NCBI GenBank assembly: GCA_005776735.1
Contig: SXOM01000229.1
Span: 1 to 15,475 of the forward strand
Direction: 5' to 3'
Length of the DNA stretch: 15,475 nt
From: Pseudomonadota bacterium
GTDB taxonomy: Bacteria > Myxococcota_A > UBA796 > SXON01
Part shown: piece by piece, positions 7,728-14,321 of the stretch
Position numbering within the stretch: position 1 is the first letter of the stretch
Layout of the letters: the number at the start of each line of letters is the position of its first letter
Notes under the pieces: generated by a model
Told to the model about the DNA's origin: nothing
The model's database searches: none
Seen by the model: only the letters and a program-made list of their open reading frames with translations
Made by a program: the position numbers and the translations under genes

Positions 7728-8437
7728 TCGAGGGTTCCGGTGATGCGCAGGAAGACGTCCTCGAGGGACTCCTCCCCGCATACCTCGGCGAGCGTCCCCA
7801 TGGCGGCGATGCGGCCCTTGTGGAAGATGGCGAGCCGGTCGCAGACCTCGGCCGCCACGGTGAGGGTGTGGGTCGAGAGGAAGACCGTGCGCCCCTCGGC
7901 GGCGATGTCGCGCAGCGTCCGCTTGATCTGGCGGGCCCCGCTCGGGTCGAGGCCCACCATGGGCTCGTCCACGATGAGCAGCCGGGGCCGGTGCAAGAGC
8001 GCTCCGCACAGGACCAGGCGCTGCTTCATGCCGTGGCTGAAGCTCTCGATGAGCGCGTCGGCCCGCTCGAGGAGCGCGTGGGTCTCGAGCACCTCGGCCA
8101 CGCGGGCTTCGAGACCCGCGGCGGGGAGCTCGTAGATCTGGCCGAGGAACCGCAAGAACTCTCGGGCCGTGAGCTTGTCGTAGAGGTAGGGCCGGTCGGG
8201 GATGAAGCCGATGATGCGGCGGGACACGACCGGCTCGTCGGCGAGGTCCTTCCCGTCGATGACGATGCGGCCGCTGGTGGGCGGCAGCACGCCCGCGAGC
8301 ATGCGCAGGGTCGTGGTCTAGCCGGCGCCGTTGAGCCCCAGAAAACCGAAGACCTCGCCCGGACGCACGTCGAGATCGAGCGGGTATACCGCCTGGAATG
8401 CGGCGTACCGCTTCTCGATGCCGCGGGCTTGGATCAT
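7724..8437 (-). pseudogene. ABC transporter ATPase interrupted by TAG at the Walker A lysine
   Basis: Without the internal stop this would be a complete 237-residue ABC ATPase. It starts at ATG 8437 (ATGA overlap with the transglutaminase gene) and ends in an ATGA overlap with the lipoprotein gene. Codons 30-43 should read FGFLGLNGAGKTTT, but codon 40 (8320-8318) is TAG in place of the expected AAG or AAA lysine. AAG to TAG is one transversion. Downstream, same-frame features remain intact: GFIPDRPYLYDKLTARE (Q-loop region), SFSHGMKQRL (signature), LLIVDEPMVGLDP (Walker B) and STHTL (H-loop). The family resembles ABC-2-type exporter ATPases. TAG is the normal stop of at least five genes here, so recoding is unlikely. 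A very recent nonsense mutation or a sequencing error is likelier. Restart at ATG 8302 would give a protein without Walker A. Confidence 0.85.
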
Positions 8438-9927
8438 CGGGGAGGCTCCGTGGCGACGTCGATCCGCAGCCGGCCGATGAGGCCGAGGATGCGCATCTGC
8501 TTGTCGAGGTCGCCGGTCACGATCTTGAGGTGGGTGGCGTGGGCCGGGAACTGGCCGAACGTGGGATCGATGGGAACCCACGCTTCGTCGGCCCCGAGCC
8601 GGACCTCGGGCCATGCGTGATAATAGAAGGAAGAACCAAGGGCTTCGTTGTAGACCAGGCCCGCGGCGATGCGGCTGGGGATCCCCTCGGCGCGCGCGAG
8701 CGACACGTAGAGCGCGGTGTGTTCGTTGCAGTCGCCCTGGCCCGAGCGCAGGACCTCCAAGCCGTTGGGGATGCCGATGGTCGGGGCCTTGGTGAGGTAG
8801 CCGTGCACGAAGTCGTGGATGCGGCGGGCCGCCGTGGCCCGGTCGGGGGCGTCGCCCACCACCTTGCGCGCGCGGGCGACGATCTCCTCGTGATCGGCGG
8901 GCAGCGAGAACGTGGGCTCCACGTCGCCGCTGCCGCGCACCGGGAGCACCGGCCACGTGGTCGGGTCGGGCGTCCACAACGTGACGACGTCGCCGGCCAC
9001 ACGTTGGACGTCGCCCTCGTCGGGCAGCGGGGCCTCCAGGCCGGTCACGCGCAGGCTCAGGGGGCCGAACGGGCGGCTCCGGTCGACGAAGCCGCCGAGG
9101 GGCACCTTGGAGACCGCGACGAGGTCGGGCGGCGCTCCGGCGTCGACCGCGAGCGCCTGCTCACGCGTCATGCGGACCTGCTTGACGCCGAGGGTGGTGT
9201 CCTCCTCCCGCAGCACCGCGCCGGACTCGCTGACCAGCCGTCGGGTGGTCAGGCCCGGCGCCTCCATACGCAGCCAGTGGGCCACGCTGCCGTCGGGCAT
9301 GAGCTCCGGCGCCTCGACCACCACCGTCATCGTCGTCTGGCGCATGGTGACGATGTCGAAGTACGGCTGCTCGAACCGATCGCCGGGGTTGAGCTCCTTG
9401 CCGCGGACGAACTGCGTCGCGGTGAGCGACAGGGCCGGCGGTTCGTCGACAGGGATGTCGAGCGTCTGGGTGGTGCCGCCCTGCTCGACCTCGACGTGGA
9501 CGACGCCCGGCCGCACCACGCCGTGCGCGCGCAGCGACACCAACGTCTCCAGGACGAAGTCGAACTCGACCAGGCGGCCGGCCGCGTCGGTGATGGCGGT
9601 GCCGCCGAGCGTGACCTCCTGGGTGGCGCCCTGCGCACCCAGCACGAAGCTGGCCCGGTTCTCGATGAGGCGGCCCCCACCGGCCACGGGCGACTCCTTG
9701 GTGACCGACCAGCCCACGTGCTGGTCCTTCAGGAAGATGCCGCTCCACGCCTCTTCGGCGGGGCCGGTCGCCAGCGCTTCGACGGCGATGGTGGCCATCG
9801 CCTCGGGCTCCTGGAGCTGCACCCAGGCGGCCACCCCCACGAAGGCGGCGACCGTCACGGTCTCCACGATGAACAGCCGCCGCACCGACCTCCAGTATTC
9901 CGCGCCGGTCGGGTATGCTGCGCGCAT
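8434..9927 (-). CDS. Membrane-anchored transglutaminase-like protein
   Basis: This 497-residue protein has one transmembrane anchor near residues 18-36 (FIVETVTVAAFVGVAAWV). A large probably extracytoplasmic region follows, then a transglutaminase-like core. The Cys-His-Asp triad is visible as Cys400 in GQGDCNEHTALYVSLAR, His437 in SFYYHAWPEV and Asp454 in WVPIDPTFGQFPAH. Proteins with this layout in bacteria act as cysteine proteases or cross-linking enzymes, and the substrate is unknown. The start at ATG 9927 is supported by GAGG about 6 nt upstream. An upstream ATG at 10005 would overlap the divergent CotH gene by 80 bases and lacks support. The gene heads the leftward operon and its stop overlaps the ATPase start (ATGA). 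Its promoter must lie inside the CotH coding sequence. Confidence 0.9.
   Translation of the reverse strand: MRAAYPTGAEYWRSVRRLFIVETVTVAAFVGVAAWVQLQEPEAMATIAVEALATGPAEEAWSGIFLKDQHVGWSVTKESPVAGGGRLIENRASFVLGAQGATQEVTLGGTAITDAAGRLVEFDFVLETLVSLRAHGVVRPGVVHVEVEQGGTTQTLDIPVDEPPALSLTATQFVRGKELNPGDRFEQPYFDIVTMRQTTMTVVVEAPELMPDGSVAHWLRMEAPGLTTRRLVSESGAVLREEDTTLGVKQVRMTREQALAVDAGAPPDLVAVSKVPLGGFVDRSRPFGPLSLRVTGLEAPLPDEGDVQRVAGDVVTLWTPDPTTWPVLPVRGSGDVEPTFSLPADHEEIVARARKVVGDAPDRATAARRIHDFVHGYLTKAPTIGIPNGLEVLRSGQGDCNEHTALYVSLARAEGIPSRIAAGLVYNEALGSSFYYHAWPEVRLGADEAWVPIDPTFGQFPAHATHLKIVTGDLDKQMRILGLIGRLRIDVATEPPR
9914..9925 (+). promoter_or_regulatory. -10-like TATGCT, 6 nt before ATG of CotH gene
   Basis: TATGCT (9914-9919) followed by GCGCGC leads directly to ATG 9926. 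No Shine-Dalgarno is present, which fits a leaderless transcript. No clear -35 box is seen. The element lies inside the first codons of the divergently read transglutaminase gene. Confidence 0.5.
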
Positions 9928-11227
9928 GCTGGCCCTCGCCGCGCTCTTGACCGCATGTGACCCGGCGCCCGCCGAGAGTGGGGCGCCGTCCGACACCGGC
10001 GACACGGCGGTCGGCCCGGGTCCCGATCAGCTCGGCGGCGACACCAGCGTCGACACCGCGGACAGCGGTGACGACGGCGATCAGGCCGCGGTCGATGCCG
10101 CCTACGCGGCCTTCTACGACGCAGGCAGCGTGCGAGAGATCGTCGTGCAGCTCGGGGGCGACGCCCTCGCCGCGATGGAGGCCGAAGCGGCACGGGAGTA
10201 CGCCACCCACCCCGAGGATCCGGCGCTCTCCTACGTCGTCGCGGCCGTGGTAATTGACGGCGAGGCGCTCCCGTCGGTGGGCCTCCGGTTCCGAAGCACG
10301 GCCACCCAGCCCACGTGGGACGGCAAGCCCGGCCTGCGCCTGAAGTTCGACGAGTTCGACGGCGACCGGTTTGCCGGGCTGGAGCGCGCTTCCTTCGACC
10401 CGATGACCAACGACCCATCCCTGAGCCGGACCGTGCTCGGGTTCCACTACTGGCGTGAGGCGGGCATGTCGTCGCCCCAGGCCAACTTCGCCGCGGTGTA
10501 CCTCAGCGTGGACGACGCGGCGCCGGTGTACCTGGGGCTGTACGCCAACGTCGAGGTGCTCGACGAGAACTGGCTTGCGCGCGCATACGCCCGCGCCGAG
10601 GGCACCCTGTGGGAGGCGGGCGACTCCGCCGACCTCACGCAGCGGGGGTTGCCGCACTTCGAGCTGGTGACCGGTCCGGCCGACTACGACGGCCTCGATG
10701 ATGCGCGCGACGCCGTGCAGAACCACGGGTCCGACTTCTACGCCGACGCCGACGAGGTGCTCGACATGGAGCAGTTCCTCGACTTCTGGACCTTGTCGTT
10801 GACCATCGGCAACCGCGACGGCTACCCGTGGCGGTTGGACGACTACGCGGTGTACCAGAACCCCAAGGACGGTCGATTCCGCTACACACCGACGGCGATG
10901 GACGAAGCGTGGGACTCCGGCACGCCGCGCCTCGGGGGCTATGTCAACGGAACGGTGGCCGCGTTCTGCCTGTACTACGACGCCACCTGTCCGGATCGCT
11001 ACCTGGCGGCGCTGGGCGAGAACGTGTCACTCTACGAAGCGGCCGACCTGGCCGCCTACGCGAGCGAGCTGCACGCGCTGACCGACGCCGCGGTGGCGGC
11101 GGACACCCGCATGAGTTGGGAGGGTGCGCCGCTCACGCCGGGCGAGGTCTCGCGGCAGCGCGCCACGTTGGTGAGCCGCGTGGAGCTGTACCCGACCTGG
11201 CTTCGTGCGAGGTACGGGCTGGAGTAG
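9926..11227 (+). CDS. CotH-kinase-like lipoprotein
   Basis: This 433-residue protein has a very short signal MLALAALLTAC (lipobox LTAC) without a basic n-region. An Asp/Thr/Gly-rich linker follows (DTGDTAV, DTSVDTADSGDDGD) before a CotH domain from about residue 70. Family landmarks are VGLRFRSTAT, KPGLRLKFDEFDGDRFAGLERASFD (split as LRLKFDEF and GLERASF), SRTVLGFHYWREAGM, VYLGLYANVEVLDENWLAR, NRDGYPWRLDDYAVYQNP and GRFRYTPTAMDEAWDSG. CotH proteins are atypical protein kinases of spore coats and of many bacterial exported proteins. Here the usual LYK motif reads LWEAG and the DLD motif reads DEAWD, so ATP binding may be altered. The start shares CATG with the divergent transglutaminase gene. 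There is no obvious partner downstream. Confidence 0.88.
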   Translation: MLALAALLTACDPAPAESGAPSDTGDTAVGPGPDQLGGDTSVDTADSGDDGDQAAVDAAYAAFYDAGSVREIVVQLGGDALAAMEAEAAREYATHPEDPALSYVVAAVVIDGEALPSVGLRFRSTATQPTWDGKPGLRLKFDEFDGDRFAGLERASFDPMTNDPSLSRTVLGFHYWREAGMSSPQANFAAVYLSVDDAAPVYLGLYANVEVLDENWLARAYARAEGTLWEAGDSADLTQRGLPHFELVTGPADYDGLDDARDAVQNHGSDFYADADEVLDMEQFLDFWTLSLTIGNRDGYPWRLDDYAVYQNPKDGRFRYTPTAMDEAWDSGTPRLGGYVNGTVAAFCLYYDATCPDRYLAALGENVSLYEAADLAAYASELHALTDAAVAADTRMSWEGAPLTPGEVSRQRATLVSRVELYPTWLRARYGLE

Positions 11228-11266
11228 CCCGTGGCGGGCGCACCGCGACCGTCCCGAGCTCGATCG

Positions 11267-11282
11267 GGGCGCCCTTGCGCCC
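11267..11282 (+). terminator. Weak hairpin after the CotH gene
   Basis: GGGCGC (11267-11272), loop CCTT, GCGCCC (11277-11282), 40 bases after the CotH stop. The stem is perfect but short and lacks a T-run, so termination is only a possibility. Confidence 0.3.
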
Positions 11283-11342
11283 GGCGCCGTTGTGCGACCG
11301 GCGGCGCGGGCGGCCGGCGGGGTGCGCGGCCTCCCCGCGCGG

Positions 11343-11561
11343 GTCGAGCCGGACGGATGCGCGGGTCGCTCGCCGAGACCTCGCCATTCATCGGGGGGTA
11401 GCCGCCCAACCCCCCCGAGTTTGGCGAGTACCCTGCCGCGAATGGCGAGCCCCCTCCCTCGCTTCGGCGCGGCAGCCTCGTCGGACGCCCGCGCGCATTG
11501 CGCAAACGCCGCGACTCGCGATGTGCGTCGAGCGGCGCCGGCTGGATGCGCGGGCCGCTCG
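11343..11561. repeat. Two degenerate copies of a ~32-base motif
   Basis: Copy one (11343-11372) and copy two (11527-11560) share GTCGAGC at one end, then GGATGCGCGGG and CGCTCG separated by one variable base (T or C). Copy two has five inserted bases in the middle. The distance and the decay suggest an old intergenic duplication rather than an active element. Confidence 0.5.
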
Positions 11562-11718
11562 GGCGTCGCCGCCGCGACGCCGCGAATGGCGCAGCGCGCG
11601 GCGGGGAGGTTCGGCGGCGGGCGGAATTTGTTGCGCGAGCGGGGGGAGTTGCGTGCAACTCCCCCCGCTCGGTCAACGAGCGGGCGGTTGGGGCGTCGCC
11701 GGCGTCGCCGCCGCGACG
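11562..11718. repeat. Exact 18-base direct repeat flanking the palindrome
   Basis: GGCGTCGCCGCCGCGACG occurs at 11562-11579 and again at 11701-11718, one copy on each side of the perfect inverted repeat at 11637-11670. The second copy is preceded by an extra GGCGTCGCC, a partial third copy. Confidence 0.6.
11637..11670. repeat. Perfect 16-bp inverted repeat (hairpin)
   Basis: GAGCGGGGGGAGTTGC (11637-11652), two spacer bases GT, then its exact reverse complement (11655-11670). The adjoining CGCTCG-GTCAA-CGAGCG (11666-11682) can form a second hairpin that competes for the last bases. The position, downstream of two convergent gene ends, suits a terminator. There is no T-run on either strand, and a protein-binding site or repeat-element end is also possible. 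Confidence 0.7.
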
Positions 11719-11739
11719 GGCAGAGCGATACCCGCCGCA

Positions 11740-12027
11740 TCACAGGCACACGATTGGCCTGCGTTCTGCACACTGAACGTAGACCAGTTCGTCCTCGGGG
11801 TCGGCAGTGTCTGGAGGATCAAGTATTGGTATTTCGCAACCGAAAAATTTGTGGACGGGTTGGCACACCGCCTCGCACTCTGCCATCGTCGGGGCGGCTG
11901 CGTCCTGGACCTTGGCCTCCAGGTCTTCCCGCCACACGGCGACCGGCTCCGCTTCGTCCGAGTAGTAGGGCGGTGGGCATCGGCCCGGAACGCACGCTGG
12001 GAGGAGGAGAAGCAGCAGGGCGGTCAT
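11740..12027 (-). CDS. Small Cys-rich lipoprotein, paralogue B
   Basis: This 95-residue protein begins MTALLLLLLPACVPGRCPPP, a short hydrophobic signal ending in a lipobox-like LPAC. The mature part has APTMAECEAVCQPVHKFFGCEI, DTADPEDE and a C-terminal VQCAERRPIVCL. It is clearly related to the next gene upstream (12378-12076), sharing CVPGxC, PPxY, AECExxCxPV, DTADP and the final CL. The regular cysteines suggest disulfide-bonded folding outside the cytoplasm. The coding sequence has more A/T than its neighbours. It starts 48 bases after its paralogue's stop with no obvious ribosome binding site. The family is unrecognised. Confidence 0.75.
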   Translation of the reverse strand: MTALLLLLLPACVPGRCPPPYYSDEAEPVAVWREDLEAKVQDAAAPTMAECEAVCQPVHKFFGCEIPILDPPDTADPEDELVYVQCAERRPIVCL

Positions 12028-12075
12028 TCGCAGTTCGCGGGGAGGGATTCGCTGACGACCGACGCTGGAGCCGGG

Positions 12076-12378
12076 TCACAAACAGGCAATGGCCTGACGA
12101 TCCCGACACCGGAACATCACCACATCGTCCTCCGGGTCGTAGTTTGGGTCGGCCGTGTCGGCCGGTTCGAAGGCGAGAACTTTGCAGTCCTGGAGATTGT
12201 GGTAGACGGGGCTGCACAAGATTTCGCATTCCGCGAGGGTGGGGTTTGCAGGGTTCGCCACGGTGGCGTTCCAGGTGTCCCTTCGAGTTCCGCTCTCGTA
12301 CGTCACGATCGCATACGTGGGCGGTTCGCAGTCCCCCGGCACGCAGGCGGCCGCTAGCGCGAGCAAGAGGAACATCAT
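12076..12378 (-). CDS. Small Cys-rich lipoprotein, paralogue A
   Basis: This 100-residue protein has the signal MMFLLLALAAACVPGDCEPP (lipobox AAAC). The start at ATG 12378 overlaps the stop of the HExxH gene (ATGA), which favours it over the longer frame opening at 12462. ATG 12375 (TGATG) is an alternative. The mature part carries PTLAECEILCSPVYHNLQDC, DTADPNYDPEDD and a C-terminal FRCRDRQAIACL, aligned in order with paralogue B. Translational coupling to the HExxH gene suggests the two products work in fixed proportion. Possible roles, such as inhibitor, immunity factor, surface partner or structural lipoprotein, are speculation. Confidence 0.78.
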   Translation of the reverse strand: MMFLLLALAAACVPGDCEPPTYAIVTYESGTRRDTWNATVANPANPTLAECEILCSPVYHNLQDCKVLAFEPADTADPNYDPEDDVVMFRCRDRQAIACL

Positions 12379-13781
12379 CCGCAGCCCTGCGGTACCGACT
12401 CGCGGGCGACCGACCAAGCGGTGGCGAGCGTCGGAATACCTGGCGAGGCGAGCTGAATCCACACGTCCGCGCTGGTCTGGTTCAGGTCGTCGCAGGTCTC
12501 ACGGAACTTCATCAAGCCCGACACGGCGATCGCTGTCCCGTCCAATGAAACGCCGTCCGAGCTCACGCCCCTGCTCACCTGCGTCAGTCCATACATCGCC
12601 GCGAGGCAGGCCTCAAACCGTGCGGAGGCGCGCGTCTGACAACAACCCCAGGTGCAGTGGAAGGTCGCCGGGTCGACCCCCCAACCTGTCGACAGGTGCA
12701 TGATCTCGTGGGTCAACACTTGTGCGACGCTGGCCGAGGCGGCGAGCGCCAGCCGGCCCGCGCGCTTCACCTGCTCCTCGAGCGGGTCGGACCGGTTCGC
12801 CTCGAAGGCCGCGCCCTCCTTCATGGCCCAGTAGGCACGATGGGCTGCAGTGAGCCACGCGTCGGCGAACACGCCGAGCGCCACGCAATAGTCAGGCGAT
12901 ATCCGGACCACCTGGGTGAAGGGTTCGGACTCGCCGACGCTGGTGCCTGTCGCGCCGAGCGTCGGCGAGTCTATGCCATACGGGAGTCCCCCGCACGGTG
13001 CGGGAGGCGTGAACCACTCCGCTGAGACCTGCTCCGAGCGGTTGATCCACAGGCCGATGGAGAACGCATCGCCCCGCCGCCAGGCGTCGATGCGGGCGCG
13101 CGCGGTGGGCAGCACGCTGTCGCACCCGGTTCCATTGATGAACAGGGTGTCGAAGAGCGAGGAGTTCACCACCACCAGGGCGATCGCCCACTGGACCACG
13201 TTCAAGCCCACACCGTCGACGAAGAACTCGCCGGGGGTGTCGTTCATCTCGTTGTGGAGAATCAAGGCCTCGGCTTCGTTCGCGCCGAAACCGTACAACT
13301 TCTCGAACGCCACGACCTGGCTGCGAAAGCGTGACCAGCAGAAGTCGAGGGTGGCAGCCTTGGAGGCGCCGTCGGTGGGCGGCTCGTACCCTTTGCGGAC
13401 GAGGTAGTCGAAGAACTGGCACTGGACACGTTCGTACTGGTGCAGCATCGTGCCGGCGCCGCCCGGTCCGAGCGGGTCCGGTTCGTGTCTCCACGCGCCG
13501 GGCTCGAAGTCGGGGCCGCGAGTTCGGCCCCTCCACTTGTCGAAGTGCGTGAGGTCGTCACGGTGATCTGCCCACCAGTCGTACGCCATCGACGCTGTCG
13601 GACGCTGTCGGTCGTGGCGGTGGTGTTCCGGTTGGAGTGGCACCGGCGCGAGCCGGCCGATTGCACCGGCGCGGCACGTCCCGCCGGTGGGGCCGCAGCC
13701 GCAGCCGCAGCCGGCCGCGTTGGTAGGGCCTCGAACCGCCGCGCGGCTCCAGTCGACGGGCTTGATGAGGTGTGACCACAT
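12375..13781 (-). CDS. Cys-rich HExxH putative metallopeptidase, unknown family
   Basis: The protein has 468 residues from ATG 13781 (GAGG about 5 nt upstream, 23 bases after the preceding stop). The N-terminus has no signal peptide but contains (Gly-Cys)3 in AAGCGCGCGPTGGTC (residues about 22-36), encoded by a GGCTGC triplicate. A zinc-binding HEIMH lies at residues 358-362 in VAQVLTHEIMHLSTGWGVDP. Asp370, eight residues after the second His, sits where aspzincins (M35-type GTxD) place their third ligand, so an aspzincin-like site is possible but unproven. Cysteines follow closely (FHCTWGCCQT, FEACLAAMYG). About ten cysteines over the whole length point to an oxidising location or structural metal. 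Export by a signal-independent route is inferred, not seen. Confidence 0.75.
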   Translation of the reverse strand: MWSHLIKPVDWSRAAVRGPTNAAGCGCGCGPTGGTCRAGAIGRLAPVPLQPEHHRHDRQRPTASMAYDWWADHRDDLTHFDKWRGRTRGPDFEPGAWRHEPDPLGPGGAGTMLHQYERVQCQFFDYLVRKGYEPPTDGASKAATLDFCWSRFRSQVVAFEKLYGFGANEAEALILHNEMNDTPGEFFVDGVGLNVVQWAIALVVVNSSLFDTLFINGTGCDSVLPTARARIDAWRRGDAFSIGLWINRSEQVSAEWFTPPAPCGGLPYGIDSPTLGATGTSVGESEPFTQVVRISPDYCVALGVFADAWLTAAHRAYWAMKEGAAFEANRSDPLEEQVKRAGRLALAASASVAQVLTHEIMHLSTGWGVDPATFHCTWGCCQTRASARFEACLAAMYGLTQVSRGVSSDGVSLDGTAIAVSGLMKFRETCDDLNQTSADVWIQLASPGIPTLATAWSVARESVPQGCG

Positions 13782-13804
13782 GGGACCTCGCGGTCGAAGG
13801 CGGC

Positions 13805-14236
13805 TCAGGTGAGGAGGGTGACGATGAGGACCGCGCTGATCCGCGCGTTCTTGACGCCGGTGACGTTGGCCTTGTTGCGCCAAGTAGCCTGGAGCCGGCC
13901 CTCGGGCAGGAAGTTGGCCACCGTGGTGTAGTCCGAGCTCCTGCTGCCGCCGGTGGGCGTGGCGTCGAACCACGCCGACGCGATGTTGAAGGGTGAGCCC
14001 GGCATCTCGTGGTTCCGGTCGAAGCCGGACACGAAGGCGACATTGAATTCGAAGTCGGCGGCGGCCGCCTCTGTCACGAGCCCGTAGAGGGCCAGTGACG
14101 CCGCCTTCGGGAGGATACCTCTGAACGGGCCGACCTCCAAGTTGAGAACGGTCGCGCTCTCCGCGACACCGTTGGTGGTGACAGGCATGTCTTTGAAGAG
14201 TTCGAACAACAGGACTTTGGGCATTCCGTTCGCCAT
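13805..14236 (-). CDS. 143-aa hypothetical protein, probably beta-rich
   Basis: The start is ATG 14236 with CGGAG 6 nt upstream. The sequence begins MANGMPKVLLFELFKDMPV and alternates hydrophobic and polar residues in long stretches (LNLEVGPFRGILPK, DFEFNVAFVSGFDRN, RLQATWRNKANVTG, ARISAVLIVTLLT), suggesting a compact beta-sandwich or a self-assembling structural subunit. It has no signal peptide, no cysteine and no catalytic motif. It directly precedes the HExxH gene (23-base gap), so it is probably co-transcribed with it. I do not recognise the family. Frames extending upstream of 14236 run into the neighbouring gene and are not supported. Confidence 0.8.
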   Translation of the reverse strand: MANGMPKVLLFELFKDMPVTTNGVAESATVLNLEVGPFRGILPKAASLALYGLVTEAAAADFEFNVAFVSGFDRNHEMPGSPFNIASAWFDATPTGGSRSSDYTTVANFLPEGRLQATWRNKANVTGVKNARISAVLIVTLLT

Positions 14237-14321
14237 GGTTGACTCCGAGGTGGGGCGGGCGTCCACCCGCGTTTTCACTGTAGTCGGAGCCGCCGGGCGC
14301 GGAAGTGGACCGTGCACCCTT

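Larger units (their letters stand above)
11228..11739. other. 512-base non-coding region between convergent genes
   Basis: No protein-like frame is convincing here. The open frames are Arg/Pro/Ala-rich and look like products of base composition. The region contains degenerate GC-rich repeats, a perfect inverted repeat at 11637-11670 and weak hairpins. It separates the rightward CotH gene from the leftward Cys-rich lipoprotein gene. Confidence 0.7.

Noticed and set aside
8318..8320. Pyrrolysine or other reassignment of TAG
   Set aside because: TAG is the ordinary terminator of at least five genes in this window, and Walker A requires lysine specifically. No support for recoding is visible.
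9928..10005. Upstream start (10005) for the transglutaminase-like protein
   Set aside because: It adds 26 low-complexity residues antisense to the CotH signal and linker. The 9927 ATG has a GAGG ribosome binding site.
9161..10726. Minus-strand frame of 521 codons across the CotH start
   Set aside because: Frame-shifted shadow of the transglutaminase and CotH genes. Both real genes have clear family motifs in other frames.
11343..11718. CRISPR array
   Set aside because: Repeats are few, unequal in spacing and degenerate, with no unique spacers of constant length and no cas genes.
12378..12462. Longer start (12462) for Cys-rich lipoprotein A
   Set aside because: It adds a basic, non-signal N-terminus inside the HExxH gene. 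The ATGA overlap start gives a proper lipoprotein signal.
11027..12548. Large frames on both strands over the 11228-11739 gap
   Set aside because: Arg/Ala/Pro-rich with no recognisable domain. They run into real genes in other frames and arise from GC-rich repeats with few stop codons.
14277..14282. TACAGT as an internal -10 box before the 143-aa protein gene
   Set aside because: Only a poor -35 match (TTCCGC, 16-bp spacing) is present, and a good promoter exists upstream. Not strong enough to list.
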